Positions 33,178 to 42,676 of a DNA stretch of 64,000 bases are shown here, piece after piece. The DNA is taken from assembly GCA_965284645.1 (NCBI GenBank), contig OZ260106.1:1984001-2048000 (forward strand). The letters are read 5' to 3'. The position numbers and the translations under genes were made by a program. The notes below the pieces were generated by a model, which was given only the letters and a program-made list of their open reading frames with translations, was not told the origin of the DNA and did no database searches. Origin of the DNA: JAIBAJ01 sp965284645. Lineage in GTDB: Bacteria > Bacteroidota > Bacteroidia > JAIBAJ01. Within the stretch, counting starts at the first letter, position 1. Each line of letters begins with the position of its first letter.

Positions 33178-35316
33178 ATGAGTAAGAATAAATCGAAGGG
33201 TGGAAAACTGTCCCAATTGATTGCTACGGCAGCCATGGATTTCTTTAAAAAAAATCCTGGAAAAATTGCCAATTATAAGCAAGTTGCCACCAGCATTGGA
33301 TTCACAGATCCGAATGCCCGTCAGCAATTGATCATTGAACTGGCCAAACTAAAACAAGAAGGCCGCTTGGCTGAACCTGAACTTGGTAAATATAAATTGA
33401 AAGAATCGGGTAATTTCTTAACCGGAATAATCGACGTGTCTGCCGCTGGAGCCGGTTATTTAATGTGCGATGAACTGGATAAGGACCTGTATATTCATCC
33501 AAAAAATTTGGCAACAGCCATGGATGGAGACCAGGCTCGAGTGCAGGTTTTCTACCGGAAAAATAAGGCGGAAGGTGAAGTTGTGGAAATCTTAAAACGG
33601 GCGAGAACCCAAGCCAGTGGAATCCTGAAAATTCGTGGCAAATCTGGTATCCTGATTCCCGATAATCCAAAATTTTCGTACGAAATTGATGTTCCTGCCA
33701 CTGGATTTAACAAGGCCAAGGATGGTGAAAAAGTGGTGGTGAAAATTACCCAATGGCCGGTAATGGGAAGACGACCGAGTGGTGAAGTAATTGAAGTGCT
33801 AGGAATGCCCGGACAGCGCGATGCGGAAATGATGGGAATTCTTGCCGATTACGAATATCCACTTTCCTTTCCTAAAACCGTTCTGAAAGATGCCGAAGCT
33901 ATTCCGGATGAAGTGCCGGCTTCGGAAATTAAAAACCGAAGAGATTTCCGTGCCATCACCACCTTTACCATCGATCCTGTTGATGCCAAAGACTTTGATG
34001 ATGCCCTTTCTTACCGATCGCTCGACAATGGAAATGTGGAAATCGGAATCCATATCGCCGATGTATCCTATTATATGCCTCCCGATTCCCCCCTCGATCA
34101 AGAAGCCTTTCGCCGGGCAACCTCCGTTTACCTCGTTGACAGGGTCATTCCTATGCTGCCCGAAAAGCTCAGCAATATGGTCTGTTCCCTCCGTCCAAAC
34201 GAAGATAAACTCTGTTTTTCGGCTGTATTTGAATTGGACCAGGAGGCCAAAATTCAAAAGGAATGGTTTGGCCGCACCGTTATTCACTCCATCAGAAGGT
34301 TTACCTACGAAGAGGCGCAACAGGTTATTGAAACCGGAGAAGGCGACCTCCACGCCGAACTTCAGCATGTGAACCAGTTGGCCAAAGTGCTTCGCAAAGA
34401 ACGCTTCAAAAGGGGCGCCATCAATTTCGAACGCGAAGAGGTGAAATTTTCCTTGGATTCAGCCGGCAAACCCACAGGCGTATATATCAAGCAAATTCAA
34501 GACTCGAACCACCTCATCGAAGAGTTTATGCTCTTGGCCAACCGACGGGTAGCTGAATTTTGTGGCAGAACGGCCGAAAACAAAGCCAAAAGAACCTTTG
34601 TATACCGAATCCACGATTCACCACAACAAGAACGATTGGAAGAATTTGCCGGGTTTGTTGCTCGCCTAGGCTATACCCTAAATGTCAATACTAATAAACA
34701 GGAACAACTTTCGGCTGCCCTTAATAAGCTTTTAACAGAGGTGAAAGGAAAAGGGGAACAAGATGTGGTTGAAATGCTGGCCATCCGAAGCATGGCTAAA
34801 GCGATTTACAGCACCCAAAACATCGGTCACTATGGTTTAGCCTTTCCGTTTTACACCCATTTCACCTCCCCAATTCGCCGCTATCCAGATGTAATGGTAC
34901 ACCGTCTTCTCCAGCATTACCTCGACGGCGGAAAAAGCCCTGATTCTCCACCCCTCGAACAACAGTGCAAGCACAGCAGCGAAATGGAAAAAAAGGCCGC
35001 TGATGCCGAAAGAGCCTCGGTGAAATACATGCAAACCATTTTCATGAAGGATAAAGTGGGACAAATTTTCGAAGGGGTTATTTCAGGAATGACCGATTAC
35101 GGCATGTTTGTAGAAATTATTGAAAACAAGTGCGAAGGAATGGTCAGGTTGCGCGATATCGATGATGATTTTTACAACTACGATCCACGCGCTATGACTA
35201 TTACGGCCGATATCAGTGGGGCTGTGTATAAATTGGGTGGCAAAATAAAAGTGAAGGTAAAAAAGGTCGATATCGATCGCCGACAAATTGAAATGTACTT
35301 AGTAAAAGAAGATTAA
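33178..35316 (+). CDS. rnr: Ribonuclease R
   Basis: 3'-5' exoribonuclease that degrades structured RNA. 712 residues from ATG 33178; a TTG three codons earlier was discarded. N-terminal winged-helix-like segment (LSQLIATAAMDFFKKNPGKIANYKQVA), two cold-shock/OB domains (FLTGIIDVSAAGAGYLM and SGILKIRGKSGILIPDN), the RNB catalytic domain with FTIDPVDAKDFDDALSYR (metal-binding aspartates), TSPIRRYPDVMVHRLL near its end, and a C-terminal S1 domain (GQIFEGVISGMTDYGMFVEI). The usual Lys-rich tail of enterobacterial RNase R is absent, as is common in Bacteroidota. TATTTTCG upstream may be the -7 box. The SGNH gene follows after 14 bases. Confidence 0.96.
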   Translation: MSKNKSKGGKLSQLIATAAMDFFKKNPGKIANYKQVATSIGFTDPNARQQLIIELAKLKQEGRLAEPELGKYKLKESGNFLTGIIDVSAAGAGYLMCDELDKDLYIHPKNLATAMDGDQARVQVFYRKNKAEGEVVEILKRARTQASGILKIRGKSGILIPDNPKFSYEIDVPATGFNKAKDGEKVVVKITQWPVMGRRPSGEVIEVLGMPGQRDAEMMGILADYEYPLSFPKTVLKDAEAIPDEVPASEIKNRRDFRAITTFTIDPVDAKDFDDALSYRSLDNGNVEIGIHIADVSYYMPPDSPLDQEAFRRATSVYLVDRVIPMLPEKLSNMVCSLRPNEDKLCFSAVFELDQEAKIQKEWFGRTVIHSIRRFTYEEAQQVIETGEGDLHAELQHVNQLAKVLRKERFKRGAINFEREEVKFSLDSAGKPTGVYIKQIQDSNHLIEEFMLLANRRVAEFCGRTAENKAKRTFVYRIHDSPQQERLEEFAGFVARLGYTLNVNTNKQEQLSAALNKLLTEVKGKGEQDVVEMLAIRSMAKAIYSTQNIGHYGLAFPFYTHFTSPIRRYPDVMVHRLLQHYLDGGKSPDSPPLEQQCKHSSEMEKKAADAERASVKYMQTIFMKDKVGQIFEGVISGMTDYGMFVEIIENKCEGMVRLRDIDDDFYNYDPRAMTITADISGAVYKLGGKIKVKVKKVDIDRRQIEMYLVKED

Positions 35317-35330
35317 TAAATTTGTAGTGT

Positions 35331-36572
35331 ATGAAGCAACTTACTATTCTCGCCGCTATTCTTTTCCTTTCGCTTGGTATAAAAGCCCAAGATACCACGC
35401 GTATATTGTTTATTGGCAACAGTTACACCTATGTCAACGATTTGCCCAACACCTTACGCCAACTTGGCCAAGCCGCCGGGAAGGTGATAATCGTCGATTC
35501 CAATGCTCCCGGAGGCTACACCTTCAACCAGCATTCCACCAATGCCACAACCCTGGCCAAAATTGCTCAGGGAAATTGGGATTACGTGGTATTGCAAGAG
35601 CAAAGCCAAATGCCTTCTTTCCCTCCTTTTCAGGTTGAATCGGATGTATATCCCTTTGCACAAAAGCTCGACAGCCTCATTCATGCGGCCGATTCCTGCA
35701 CCAAAACCATTTTCTACATGACTTGGGGCCGTAAGTATGGCGATGCCAGTAACTGTGGCAATTATGCTCCCCTTTGCACATATGAGGGCATGCAAATGCG
35801 TCTCCGGTCCAGTTACATGGAAATGGCCCAAAACAACAATGCCATGGTTGCTCCTGCCGGTATGGCTTGGCGAAGCAGCTGGTACAACGATAGTACCATA
35901 AACTTATGGAGCAGCGATTTATCACATCCATCGCTTGAAGGAACTTATTTAACGGCCTGTACTTTTTATGCCACCCTGTTCAAGCAAAATACCCTTGGAC
36001 TTGGCTACACGGCCGGTTTGAATGCCAATACCGCTTCCTTCCTGCAACACATGGCCGATTCCACTGTGTTGGACAGTCTTACCAAATGGATTACCTATTT
36101 TGATCCGGCCTCCGACACCTTGATTAATTACACCATCGATGCCTCCAATTCAATGACCGTTCATTTCAATGGCTCCACGCCCAATTCCCAAGCCATTTTT
36201 TGGTATTTTGGCGACGAGACCTTTTCATCCGAATTAAATCCCAGCCATACCTTCACCTACACCGGAACCTTTGAAATTACCAAAATTGTTGAATTGCCTT
36301 ATTGTGAAATGGATACCATAACCATGTTTCTTACAGTGGAGAATGTGGGCATACCAGAAACTGCGAAGTCGGCCCATTTTATCCTTTCCGATCGCCTTTT
36401 AACCTTAAGCGAACCCGGCAATATCGAAATTTGGAATGGGGTAGGGGAGCGCATTCTAGCGGTAAACAGTGCCAGCCAGCAACTGGATTTATCCCATTTG
36501 CCAAGCGGTATTTACCTCATTCGCACCAGCCAAGCCAATCGTGCTTATCTGCAAAAGGTAATGCTCAAATAG
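35331..36572 (+). CDS. Secreted SGNH/GDSL-like hydrolase with PKD and T9SS sorting domains
   Basis: A protein of 413 residues with signal peptide MKQLTILAAILFLSLGIKAQ. The SGNH fold starts RILFIGNSYTYVNDLPNTLRQL, where the block I Ser sits in GNSYT; YVVLQEQSQMPSFP is the Q/N block and SDLSHPSLEGTYLTACTFYATLF carries the D-x-x-H of block V. Such proteins include esterases acting on acylated carbohydrates. A PKD-like segment follows (IFWYFGDETFSSELNPSHTFTYTG), and the C-terminal type A T9SS domain ends AYLQKVMLK. It begins 14 bases after rnr, probably by chance co-transcription. It is convergent with the CAP gene, with R-element 5 between. Confidence 0.85.
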   Translation: MKQLTILAAILFLSLGIKAQDTTRILFIGNSYTYVNDLPNTLRQLGQAAGKVIIVDSNAPGGYTFNQHSTNATTLAKIAQGNWDYVVLQEQSQMPSFPPFQVESDVYPFAQKLDSLIHAADSCTKTIFYMTWGRKYGDASNCGNYAPLCTYEGMQMRLRSSYMEMAQNNNAMVAPAGMAWRSSWYNDSTINLWSSDLSHPSLEGTYLTACTFYATLFKQNTLGLGYTAGLNANTASFLQHMADSTVLDSLTKWITYFDPASDTLINYTIDASNSMTVHFNGSTPNSQAIFWYFGDETFSSELNPSHTFTYTGTFEITKIVELPYCEMDTITMFLTVENVGIPETAKSAHFILSDRLLTLSEPGNIEIWNGVGERILAVNSASQQLDLSHLPSGIYLIRTSQANRAYLQKVMLK

Positions 36573-36626
36573 GTTTTCACTGGCCCAAAACAGATAATTT
36601 TTTCGATCATACCTCGTTTTTTTACT

Positions 36627-36767
36627 AGGCGGGTCCCCTTGCGCCCTAAACAGGAGTGCTCGAAATGGGCTGAGGTGAAGGCGCAAGGGTCGCGCTTTCG
36701 CTAGTACTCCTCGGCCTGCTCCGTTCCTCTGCAGTCCTGTGGGGTACCACGCTCTATCGCTACCCGG
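36627..36767 (+). repeat. R-element 5
   Basis: GGCGGGTCCCC start. Outer stem CCCTTGCGCC with GGCGCAAGGG; distal stem GTACTCC with GGGGTAC; ending CTATCGCTACCCGG. It lies between convergent genes. Confidence 0.88.
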
Positions 36768-36846
36768 GGTACTTCGTGTCCGGTTTTTGGTGAAGCATTG
36801 GGTTGGGGTTTTTCAAATTGGGTTTTGCACTAGTCTTCCTTTGTTA

Positions 36847-36898
36847 TTTTCTCTTTTCTCTTTTCTCTTTTCTCTTTTCTCACTTCTCTTTTCTCTTT
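36847..36898 (+). repeat. TTTTCTC heptamer microsatellite
   Basis: About seven TTTTCTC units with one degenerate unit (TCACTTC). It lies 80 bases 3' of R-element 5. Nothing else was seen in 36768-36999. Confidence 0.9.
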
Positions 36899-36999
36899 AT
36901 CTGGGTTTGTTTTTGTTTAGCTTGGGATTAATGAAATGAATGAGCAATAGTATAAGTGCAAAATAGAGTATTCCAAGTTTGGTGGCTTTACCCCCTATT

Positions 37000-37950
37000 T
37001 TATTCAACCTTAATTACCACGCCACTAGCGTTTAATTTGCCGGCATCGGAATAGCGACCCGGATTAATTTTTTCGGTATCGGTTTCGCAAATATGGAGGT
37101 AATACAATCCTGGTTTTTTAAACGTTAAGGGGATGGTATAAGTGTCGCCAGAACGTAATTTGGGCATATCCATGGGTGGAATATTGATGGCGATTTCATT
37201 GGAATAGTCTTCATATCCGCCCATACTATTTAAACTGGCCGCTGTTCTAGGTTTTAATAGGTTTTCACGAAATGCCAATACTTCAAAAAAGAATTTTCCC
37301 GCTTGAGGTTTTACGACCAATTCGCCAGTTTCATTAACTTTTAGCTGTTTTGGAACCTTGATAAATTCATAATATCGGTCAATAAACTCCTCATAATAAC
37401 GGAATTGTTGCTCGGTCTGGTAAAAACCTAATCCTACATAGTTATGATTAGGGGCGATACAATTCTGTTTGTGCGCATCCCTTGGGGCTCTTTCATCCAT
37501 AAATGCTTTGTGCATTTCTTCCATACTGCTCAAGGTAAATTCATCGGTTTTGGGATAAGGTGAAGTGTTGTATTTCCCTGCGGCGTTTTCTGCCACATGG
37601 TCAACTCCTCCTGCAAAAGCATACCGTTGATAGGGCTTGGCACCCTCCATATCCCAATGGCCCATAAATTTGTTCTCCGCTGCTTGCTTGCACATTTTAT
37701 TGGCAACCCTACTGGCCAGAATATCCAGTTTCACTTCCTTAACCTTAAATTTTTTCCGGTTTTGGTTGATTTTGCCCAATTGAACCAATTTTAACTCCAA
37801 ATCATGATCAGAATCTTTATATTCAGCTAGACGGGTTTCGGCTTCATTCAGCTTTTTGTAAGCAGCCAAGTCAAGAACTTCCTGGCCTTTTAAATGAACA
37901 GGAAGAATGAATAAAAGGGAAAAAAAGAGCCTTAAATAGTTTTTTTTCAT
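37000..37950 (-). CDS. Secreted CAP-domain (SCP/PR1-like) protein
   Basis: A protein of 316 residues with signal peptide MKKNYLRLFFSLLFILPVHLKGQ. A CAP-like fold follows: INQNRKKFKVKEVKLDILASRVANKMCKQAAEN is the helix I region, NKFMGHWDMEGAKPYQRYAFAGGVDHVAENAAG gives the H...E...N signature, and NYVGLGFYQT the later strand. The C-terminal 110 residues have a beta-rich domain (GELVVKPQAGKFFFEVLAFRE and TIPLTFKKPGLYYLHICETD). CAP proteins vary widely in role (peptidase-like, lipid or sterol binding), so none is assigned. Its start is one base beyond the dapF stop, so it is likely co-transcribed with dapF. Confidence 0.78.
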   Translation of the reverse strand: MKKNYLRLFFSLLFILPVHLKGQEVLDLAAYKKLNEAETRLAEYKDSDHDLELKLVQLGKINQNRKKFKVKEVKLDILASRVANKMCKQAAENKFMGHWDMEGAKPYQRYAFAGGVDHVAENAAGKYNTSPYPKTDEFTLSSMEEMHKAFMDERAPRDAHKQNCIAPNHNYVGLGFYQTEQQFRYYEEFIDRYYEFIKVPKQLKVNETGELVVKPQAGKFFFEVLAFRENLLKPRTAASLNSMGGYEDYSNEIAINIPPMDMPKLRSGDTYTIPLTFKKPGLYYLHICETDTEKINPGRYSDAGKLNASGVVIKVE

Positions 37951-37951
37951 A

Positions 37952-38743
37952 CTAAATTTCGATTTGTCCAGAGAATACCCAAGCTACCGCTCCACTCAAC
38001 CAAACGTTGGAATAGCTGCCTTTGGTATTTGCTTCGAATGAAACCTCCAATTCTCCCCCAGGCGTTTTTATGGCAATAGCGGTTTGTTTGATAAGCTCGG
38101 CATAATGAGCAGCTATGGCGGCAGCTGTAACACCTGTACCACAAGAAAGTGTTTCGGCCTCTACACCCCTTTCATAGGTACGCATGTGAAGTCTGGAACT
38201 CTTTCTTTCTACGAAATTTACATTGATGCCTTTTTCAACAAACGGGGCCGATTGCCTTATTTTCTTGCCTTCACCATTTACATCCACTGCACTCACTTGT
38301 TCTACAAATTTTACATAATGGGGCGAACCGGTGTCCAATACCCAATTGCCATCCTTGGCTTCGATACCCGTCACATCCTTCATTTGTAAACCAACAAAGG
38401 CAGTTCTTTCTTCTTGGTGACGAATAATAGCTTTATGTTCACCATCGATGGCTATAAATTTGGCTTCATCTTTAATTATTCCGAGTTTTTGTGCAAATAA
38501 AACAATGCATCGTCCACCGTTACCGCACATCGTGCTTTCGTTTCCATCGGAGTTGTAATAATGCATGCGGAAGTCATATCCCGATTCGGGCTGCAACACA
38601 ATCAAACCATCGGCTCCTATCCCAAAACGTCGATCGCAAAGGTCTGCAATCAAAGACAGTTCTGCCTTGAATTCGCCTTTTCTGTTGTCGATTAATATGA
38701 AGTCATTTCCGGTTCCTTGGTATTTATGAAAATTGAGGTACAT
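37952..38743 (-). CDS. dapF: Diaminopimelate epimerase
   Basis: PLP-independent epimerase converting LL- to meso-diaminopimelate for peptidoglycan and lysine. 263 residues. The two catalytic cysteines lie in STMCGNGGRCIVLFA and ETLSCGTGVTAAAIAA; other marks are GTGNDFILIDNR and FGIGADGLIVLQ, and VEAETLSCG. TACTTTCG about 20 bases upstream of ATG 38743 may be the -7 box. The CAP gene follows immediately. A transcript with the divergent glutamine synthetase family gene is excluded by orientation. Confidence 0.97.
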   Translation of the reverse strand: MYLNFHKYQGTGNDFILIDNRKGEFKAELSLIADLCDRRFGIGADGLIVLQPESGYDFRMHYYNSDGNESTMCGNGGRCIVLFAQKLGIIKDEAKFIAIDGEHKAIIRHQEERTAFVGLQMKDVTGIEAKDGNWVLDTGSPHYVKFVEQVSAVDVNGEGKKIRQSAPFVEKGINVNFVERKSSRLHMRTYERGVEAETLSCGTGVTAAAIAAHYAELIKQTAIAIKTPGGELEVSFEANTKGSYSNVWLSGAVAWVFSGQIEI

Positions 38744-38895
38744 GGTTCAAAATTTAGTTTCACGAAAGTAGGGAAAGGGACGATTGAAAAAATGAGATAG
38801 CTTAGTTGAATTAAAATAAATAGCAGAGTGGGGCGGCAGTTTGCCAAGGCAATTGATTTTTCAAAAACTTTCGTCCATCTACTTGTCTAAAACTT

Positions 38896-38903
38896 TAGCT
38901 TTG
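38896..38903 (+). promoter_or_regulatory. Candidate -7 box of the glutamine synthetase family gene (TAGCTTTG)
   Basis: TAGCTTTG fits TAnnTTTG, 22 bases before ATG 38926, in the divergent intergenic region with dapF. Confidence 0.5.
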
Positions 38904-38925
38904 CATTCCACTTGAAATTATACCA

Positions 38926-40284
38926 ATGACGCCCAAACAAGCCTTAGAAACCCTAAAAACTTCAGGAACAAATAAAGTTAAATTAGCCATTACGGATATT
39001 GATGGTGTATTGCGTGGAAAGTTGGTGAGTATAGAGAAGTTTAAATCCATTGCTGAAGGAGGTTTTGGCTTTTGCGATGTGGTTTTCGGATGGGACAGTG
39101 GGGATGTGGCATACGACAATATCAAATATACAGGTTGGCACACAGGATATCCCGATGCTCAAGCCTTGGTAGATTTAAACACACTCCGTTTTATCCCTTG
39201 GGATGAAAATACACCTTTCTTTTTGGCAGATTTTATTGGTTCAGATGGAAAAGGTTTGCATGTTTGTCCGCGTACCCTCCTTAAAAATGTAATTGCAACC
39301 GCCCAAAAGGAAGGTTTTGCTCCCTTTTTCTCCCAAGAATTTGAATGGTTTAATTTTGTAGAAGATGCCCATAACCTCCATGAAAAGGGATTCCGTCAGC
39401 CTCAACCCTTAACCCCAGGCATGTTTGGTTATTCTATTCTCCGTTCTAGCCAAAATTCGGATTTCTTCAATGACTTGTTTAACTTGATGAAGGATTTCAA
39501 TGTTCCTTTGGAAGGACTTCATACCGAAACTGGTCCTGGTGTTTATGAAGCGGCCATTACCTATTCGGATGCCTTGGAAGCAGCCGATCGTGCGGTATTG
39601 TTCAAATCGGGTGTGAAGGAAATTGGTCATCGCCATGGCATTATTCCAACCTTTATGGCCAAGTTCAACGAAAACCTGCCAGGCTGCAGCGGGCATGTTC
39701 ACCAAAGTTTGTGGGATGGGTCGCAAAAGAAAAACCTGTTTTACGACGAAAAGGCAAAAACCAAAATCAGCAAATTGATGGAAAGCTACATAGCCGGACA
39801 ATTGTATTGTTTGCCACATATCCTTCCGATGTTTGCCCCAACTATCAATAGTTATAAACGCTTAGTTGTAGGTGCTTGGGCTCCAACAACCTTAACTTGG
39901 GCTATCGATAACCGCACCACCGCTTTACGAGTATTGCCTGGTTCCAGCAAATCAACTCGTCTTGAAACACGAGTAGTGGGTTCGGATAGTAATCCGTATT
40001 TAGCCATGGCCGGATGTTTGGCAGCTGGACTTTATGGCATCCGTAAAGGGTTAAAATTATCCACAGCAATGACTGTGGGGAATGGCTATGCCGATACCAA
40101 AAACGGAACCTTACCTCGCAATTTGTTTGAGGCCTCTGAAAATATGGCCAATTCAGACCTTGCCAAAGAATTGTTTGGCGAAGCCTTTGTAGACCATTTC
40201 ACACAAACCCGATTCTGGGAGTGGAAACAATTTAGCAAAGTGGTTACAGATTGGGAGTTGAAACGATATTTCGAAATAATTTAA
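38926..40284 (+). CDS. Glutamine synthetase family enzyme (GS-I-like, possibly glutamylpolyamine-type)
   Basis: A protein of 452 residues. The N-terminal beta-grasp has LAITDIDGVLRGKLVSIEKF, the D-x-x-G-x-x-R-G-K variant seen in PuuA/GlnA3-type relatives rather than the classical GlnA. The catalytic domain has HTETGPGVYEAAITYSDALEAAD (the E-x-G-P-G-Q-x-E region), FMAKFNENLPGCSGHVHQSLWD (ATP/glutamate site), TTALRVLPGSSKSTRLE and SDSNPYLAMAGCLAAGLYGI. No adenylylation Y-loop typical of enteric GlnA was noticed. It ligates a glutamate gamma-carboxyl to ammonia or an amine; a true GS is possible but the N terminus argues for a specialised amide ligase. Own promoter; 28 bases precede the glycosyltransferase gene. 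Confidence 0.85.
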   Translation: MTPKQALETLKTSGTNKVKLAITDIDGVLRGKLVSIEKFKSIAEGGFGFCDVVFGWDSGDVAYDNIKYTGWHTGYPDAQALVDLNTLRFIPWDENTPFFLADFIGSDGKGLHVCPRTLLKNVIATAQKEGFAPFFSQEFEWFNFVEDAHNLHEKGFRQPQPLTPGMFGYSILRSSQNSDFFNDLFNLMKDFNVPLEGLHTETGPGVYEAAITYSDALEAADRAVLFKSGVKEIGHRHGIIPTFMAKFNENLPGCSGHVHQSLWDGSQKKNLFYDEKAKTKISKLMESYIAGQLYCLPHILPMFAPTINSYKRLVVGAWAPTTLTWAIDNRTTALRVLPGSSKSTRLETRVVGSDSNPYLAMAGCLAAGLYGIRKGLKLSTAMTVGNGYADTKNGTLPRNLFEASENMANSDLAKELFGEAFVDHFTQTRFWEWKQFSKVVTDWELKRYFEII

Positions 40285-40312
40285 TCCTGGGAGTTGAAGA
40301 GGTGTTATTGGT

Positions 40313-41470
40313 ATGAAGCCCCGTTTGCTTGTTGTTTTGTCGCGTTTCCCCTTTCCTTTGGATAAAGGAGACAAGCTTCGTGCCTACTATTTTATCAAGC
40401 ACCTAAGTTTAACCCGTTCAATATACCTTTTCGCCTTGTCGGACGAAGGTCCAAAAACCGAGGCCCTGCATGAATTGCAACCTTATTGCGAAGAAATTCA
40501 TGTATTGCCTCTCCCTAAACCGACCATCTTCTTTAATTTATGGAAAGGTTTGTTTAATTCGCTTCCCTTTCAAGTCAACTATTTTAGCCATACCAAACAT
40601 TTAGAAACAGTTCATTTGGCCATCCAACGGATAAAACCGGAGGGGATATTTATCCAACTGCCAAGGGTAGCTGAATATGTGAGAACCATACGAGGCATCC
40701 ATAAAACCATTGATTATCAAGACTGTTTTTCGAAAATTATGGAAAGCCGAGCCCAAACAGGTTCCTGGCCACTTAAATGGATATATGCTTGGGAGGCAAA
40801 TCGACTGAAAAGGTATGAGGCAAGCTTGTTTTCTGATTTCCAGCAACATATCATTATTTCTCCCTCAGATTTGGAGGCCATGCCTTTATCTGAAAGTCAA
40901 AAGCAACAGGTGAAAATCGCGCCGAATGGAGTAGAATTGAGCCATTATTCTCCTTTGGATTCCACCAAAGAATTTGATGTTTTTTTTGCTGGGAATATGA
41001 GTTATCCGCCCAATGTGGAAGCCTCAGTTTATTTAGTGGAAGCCGTGATGCCTTTGGTTTGGAAAAAACATCCGGAAGTAAAGGTTGCGTTAATTGGTAC
41101 TACCCCTCATTTTAGGGTTAAGAACCTAGCATCCGACCGGGTTGTGGTGACTGGGTTTGTGGAGGATGTTCGAACCTGGTATGGCAAAGGTAGGATGTTG
41201 GTAGCCCCCATGTTAATTGGCGCTGGTTTGCAAAACAAATTGCTCCAAGCCATGTCGATGGAAATACCCTGTATTACTACTCCTTTGGCAAATGCTGCCT
41301 TAGGAGGAAAAGAAGGAACTCAGGTATTAATTGGGGCTACGGCTGAAGAGTTGGCTCAACATATTGTGTATTTATTAAATAATAAGGAAAAGGCCATGAA
41401 AATTGCACAAGAAGGACGAGCTTTTGTCTCGAAAACCTTTTCGTGGGACAGGGCGGTTTCTGCTGTATAA
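40313..41470 (+). CDS. Glycosyltransferase of the PEP-CTERM/EpsH-associated type (GT4-like)
   Basis: A protein of 385 residues with no membrane segment. The N terminus KPRLLVVLSRFPFPLDKGDKLRAYYFIKHL matches the sugar transferases of the TIGR03087 group. The C-terminal GT-B half has FFAGNMSYPPNVEASVYLVE, VALIGTTPHFRV, VVVTGFVEDVRTWYGKGRMLVAPMLIGAGLQNKLLQAMSMEIPCI (acceptor-donor loop with the usual E replaced by A-M-S-M-E) and PLANAAL. It likely adds a sugar from a nucleotide donor to an envelope glycan. Exosortase and other polysaccharide genes are not nearby. The stop is eight bases before the MFS start, so the two may be co-transcribed. Confidence 0.82.
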   Translation: MKPRLLVVLSRFPFPLDKGDKLRAYYFIKHLSLTRSIYLFALSDEGPKTEALHELQPYCEEIHVLPLPKPTIFFNLWKGLFNSLPFQVNYFSHTKHLETVHLAIQRIKPEGIFIQLPRVAEYVRTIRGIHKTIDYQDCFSKIMESRAQTGSWPLKWIYAWEANRLKRYEASLFSDFQQHIIISPSDLEAMPLSESQKQQVKIAPNGVELSHYSPLDSTKEFDVFFAGNMSYPPNVEASVYLVEAVMPLVWKKHPEVKVALIGTTPHFRVKNLASDRVVVTGFVEDVRTWYGKGRMLVAPMLIGAGLQNKLLQAMSMEIPCITTPLANAALGGKEGTQVLIGATAEELAQHIVYLLNNKEKAMKIAQEGRAFVSKTFSWDRAVSAV

Positions 41471-41477
41471 CCTTAGC

Positions 41478-42671
41478 GTGAATTCGGAAAAGAAATTATT
41501 GTATACCCTTGCTGCTGTGCAGTTTACCAACATCATGGACTTTATGATCATGATGCCTATGGGTCCCTTGTTGATGCGTACGTTCAACATTGCGCCCAAT
41601 CAATTCAGTTATATTGTTTCTTCCTATACGATTACCGCCGGTATTTCAGGTTTTTTGTCGGCTTTCTGGGTAGATAAATATGATCGAAAGAAAATTGTAC
41701 AGTTTTGTTATGCTGGATTTCTCTTAGGCACGCTGTTTTGTGGCTTATCTACTGATTACGAAAGCATGATGGCCGCTAGGATTTTAACAGGCATGTTTGG
41801 AGGCATTTTAGCATCCCAGGTGATGGCCATTGTAGGAGACAGTATACCAATGGAAAGAAGGGCCAGTGCCATGGGAATTGTTATGACGGCTTTTTCTGCC
41901 GCTTCGGTATTTGGGGTGCCTTTTGGACTAAAACTTTCCAATTGGGCGGATTACCATGCTCCTTTTTTGGTTATTGCTGGGTTTGGACTATTAGTACAAG
42001 TGGCTTTGAATAGTTTTGTGCCTCCTGTAAATAAACACCTGATTAATCCCGCACCAAGGCCTCACTTTTATACCGTTGTAGTGGATAATTTGACGGATAA
42101 GAACCGTGTTTTTGCGATGTTAATGATGTTTTGCTTGGTATTCAGTCAATTTTCTGTGATTTCTTTTATCAGTCCGTATATGGTTACCAATGTGGGATTT
42201 AGGGAAGACCAACTCTTCTTAATTTATTTAGTAGGAGGAACTTGCACTATTTTTTCCATGCCATATGTTGGGAAAATGGCTGATAAATGGGGCCTCCAAA
42301 AGGTATTTACTTTCGGGGTTTTAAGTTCGATGATTCCTTTTTTGCTGATAACCCATATGCAACCTTGGCCAGTATATATTGGCTTGATTGTGGCCGGTTT
42401 TTTCTTTATCACCATGACGGCCAGAACCATTCCCGCCTCAGCCATTGTTAGCGGGGCTGTGCACCCTTCCAAACGAGGAAGTTTCATGAGTTTATCGAGC
42501 TCATTACAGCAATTGGGATCGGGTCTTGGTTCATTGATGGCGGGTGCAATTATCCATAAAAATGAACTAGGACTATTGGTAAATTATAACTTCGTTGGAT
42601 ACATTTCCGTAATTGTCAGTACATTAGCCATCTATATTGCCTGGCGGGTACGCGTTGTCGCAGGAAATTAA
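41478..42671 (+). CDS. Major facilitator superfamily transporter (DHA1-like)
   Basis: A protein of 397 residues with about twelve hydrophobic segments. GTG 41478 is chosen as the start, eight bases past the glycosyltransferase stop; the longer frame to 41403 overlaps the end of that gene out of frame. Signature: ITAGISGFLSAFWVDKYDRKKIVQFCYAGFLLGTLFCG, the loop 2-3 D-x-x-D-R-K-K motif A, and MERRASAMGIVMTAFSAASVFGVPFGLKLSNW for the antiporter helix 5 region. A typical drug or metabolite exporter of the AraJ/PbuE kind. The arginase family gene starts five bases later. Substrate not predicted. Confidence 0.85.
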   Translation: MNSEKKLLYTLAAVQFTNIMDFMIMMPMGPLLMRTFNIAPNQFSYIVSSYTITAGISGFLSAFWVDKYDRKKIVQFCYAGFLLGTLFCGLSTDYESMMAARILTGMFGGILASQVMAIVGDSIPMERRASAMGIVMTAFSAASVFGVPFGLKLSNWADYHAPFLVIAGFGLLVQVALNSFVPPVNKHLINPAPRPHFYTVVVDNLTDKNRVFAMLMMFCLVFSQFSVISFISPYMVTNVGFREDQLFLIYLVGGTCTIFSMPYVGKMADKWGLQKVFTFGVLSSMIPFLLITHMQPWPVYIGLIVAGFFFITMTARTIPASAIVSGAVHPSKRGSFMSLSSSLQQLGSGLGSLMAGAIIHKNELGLLVNYNFVGYISVIVSTLAIYIAWRVRVVAGN

Positions 42672-42676
42672 TTATT

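Noticed and set aside
36739..36939. Open frame rich in Phe/Leu/Ser after R-element 5
   Set aside because: It is the translation of the TTTTCTC microsatellite, giving a simple FSLFSLLFSL-type peptide.
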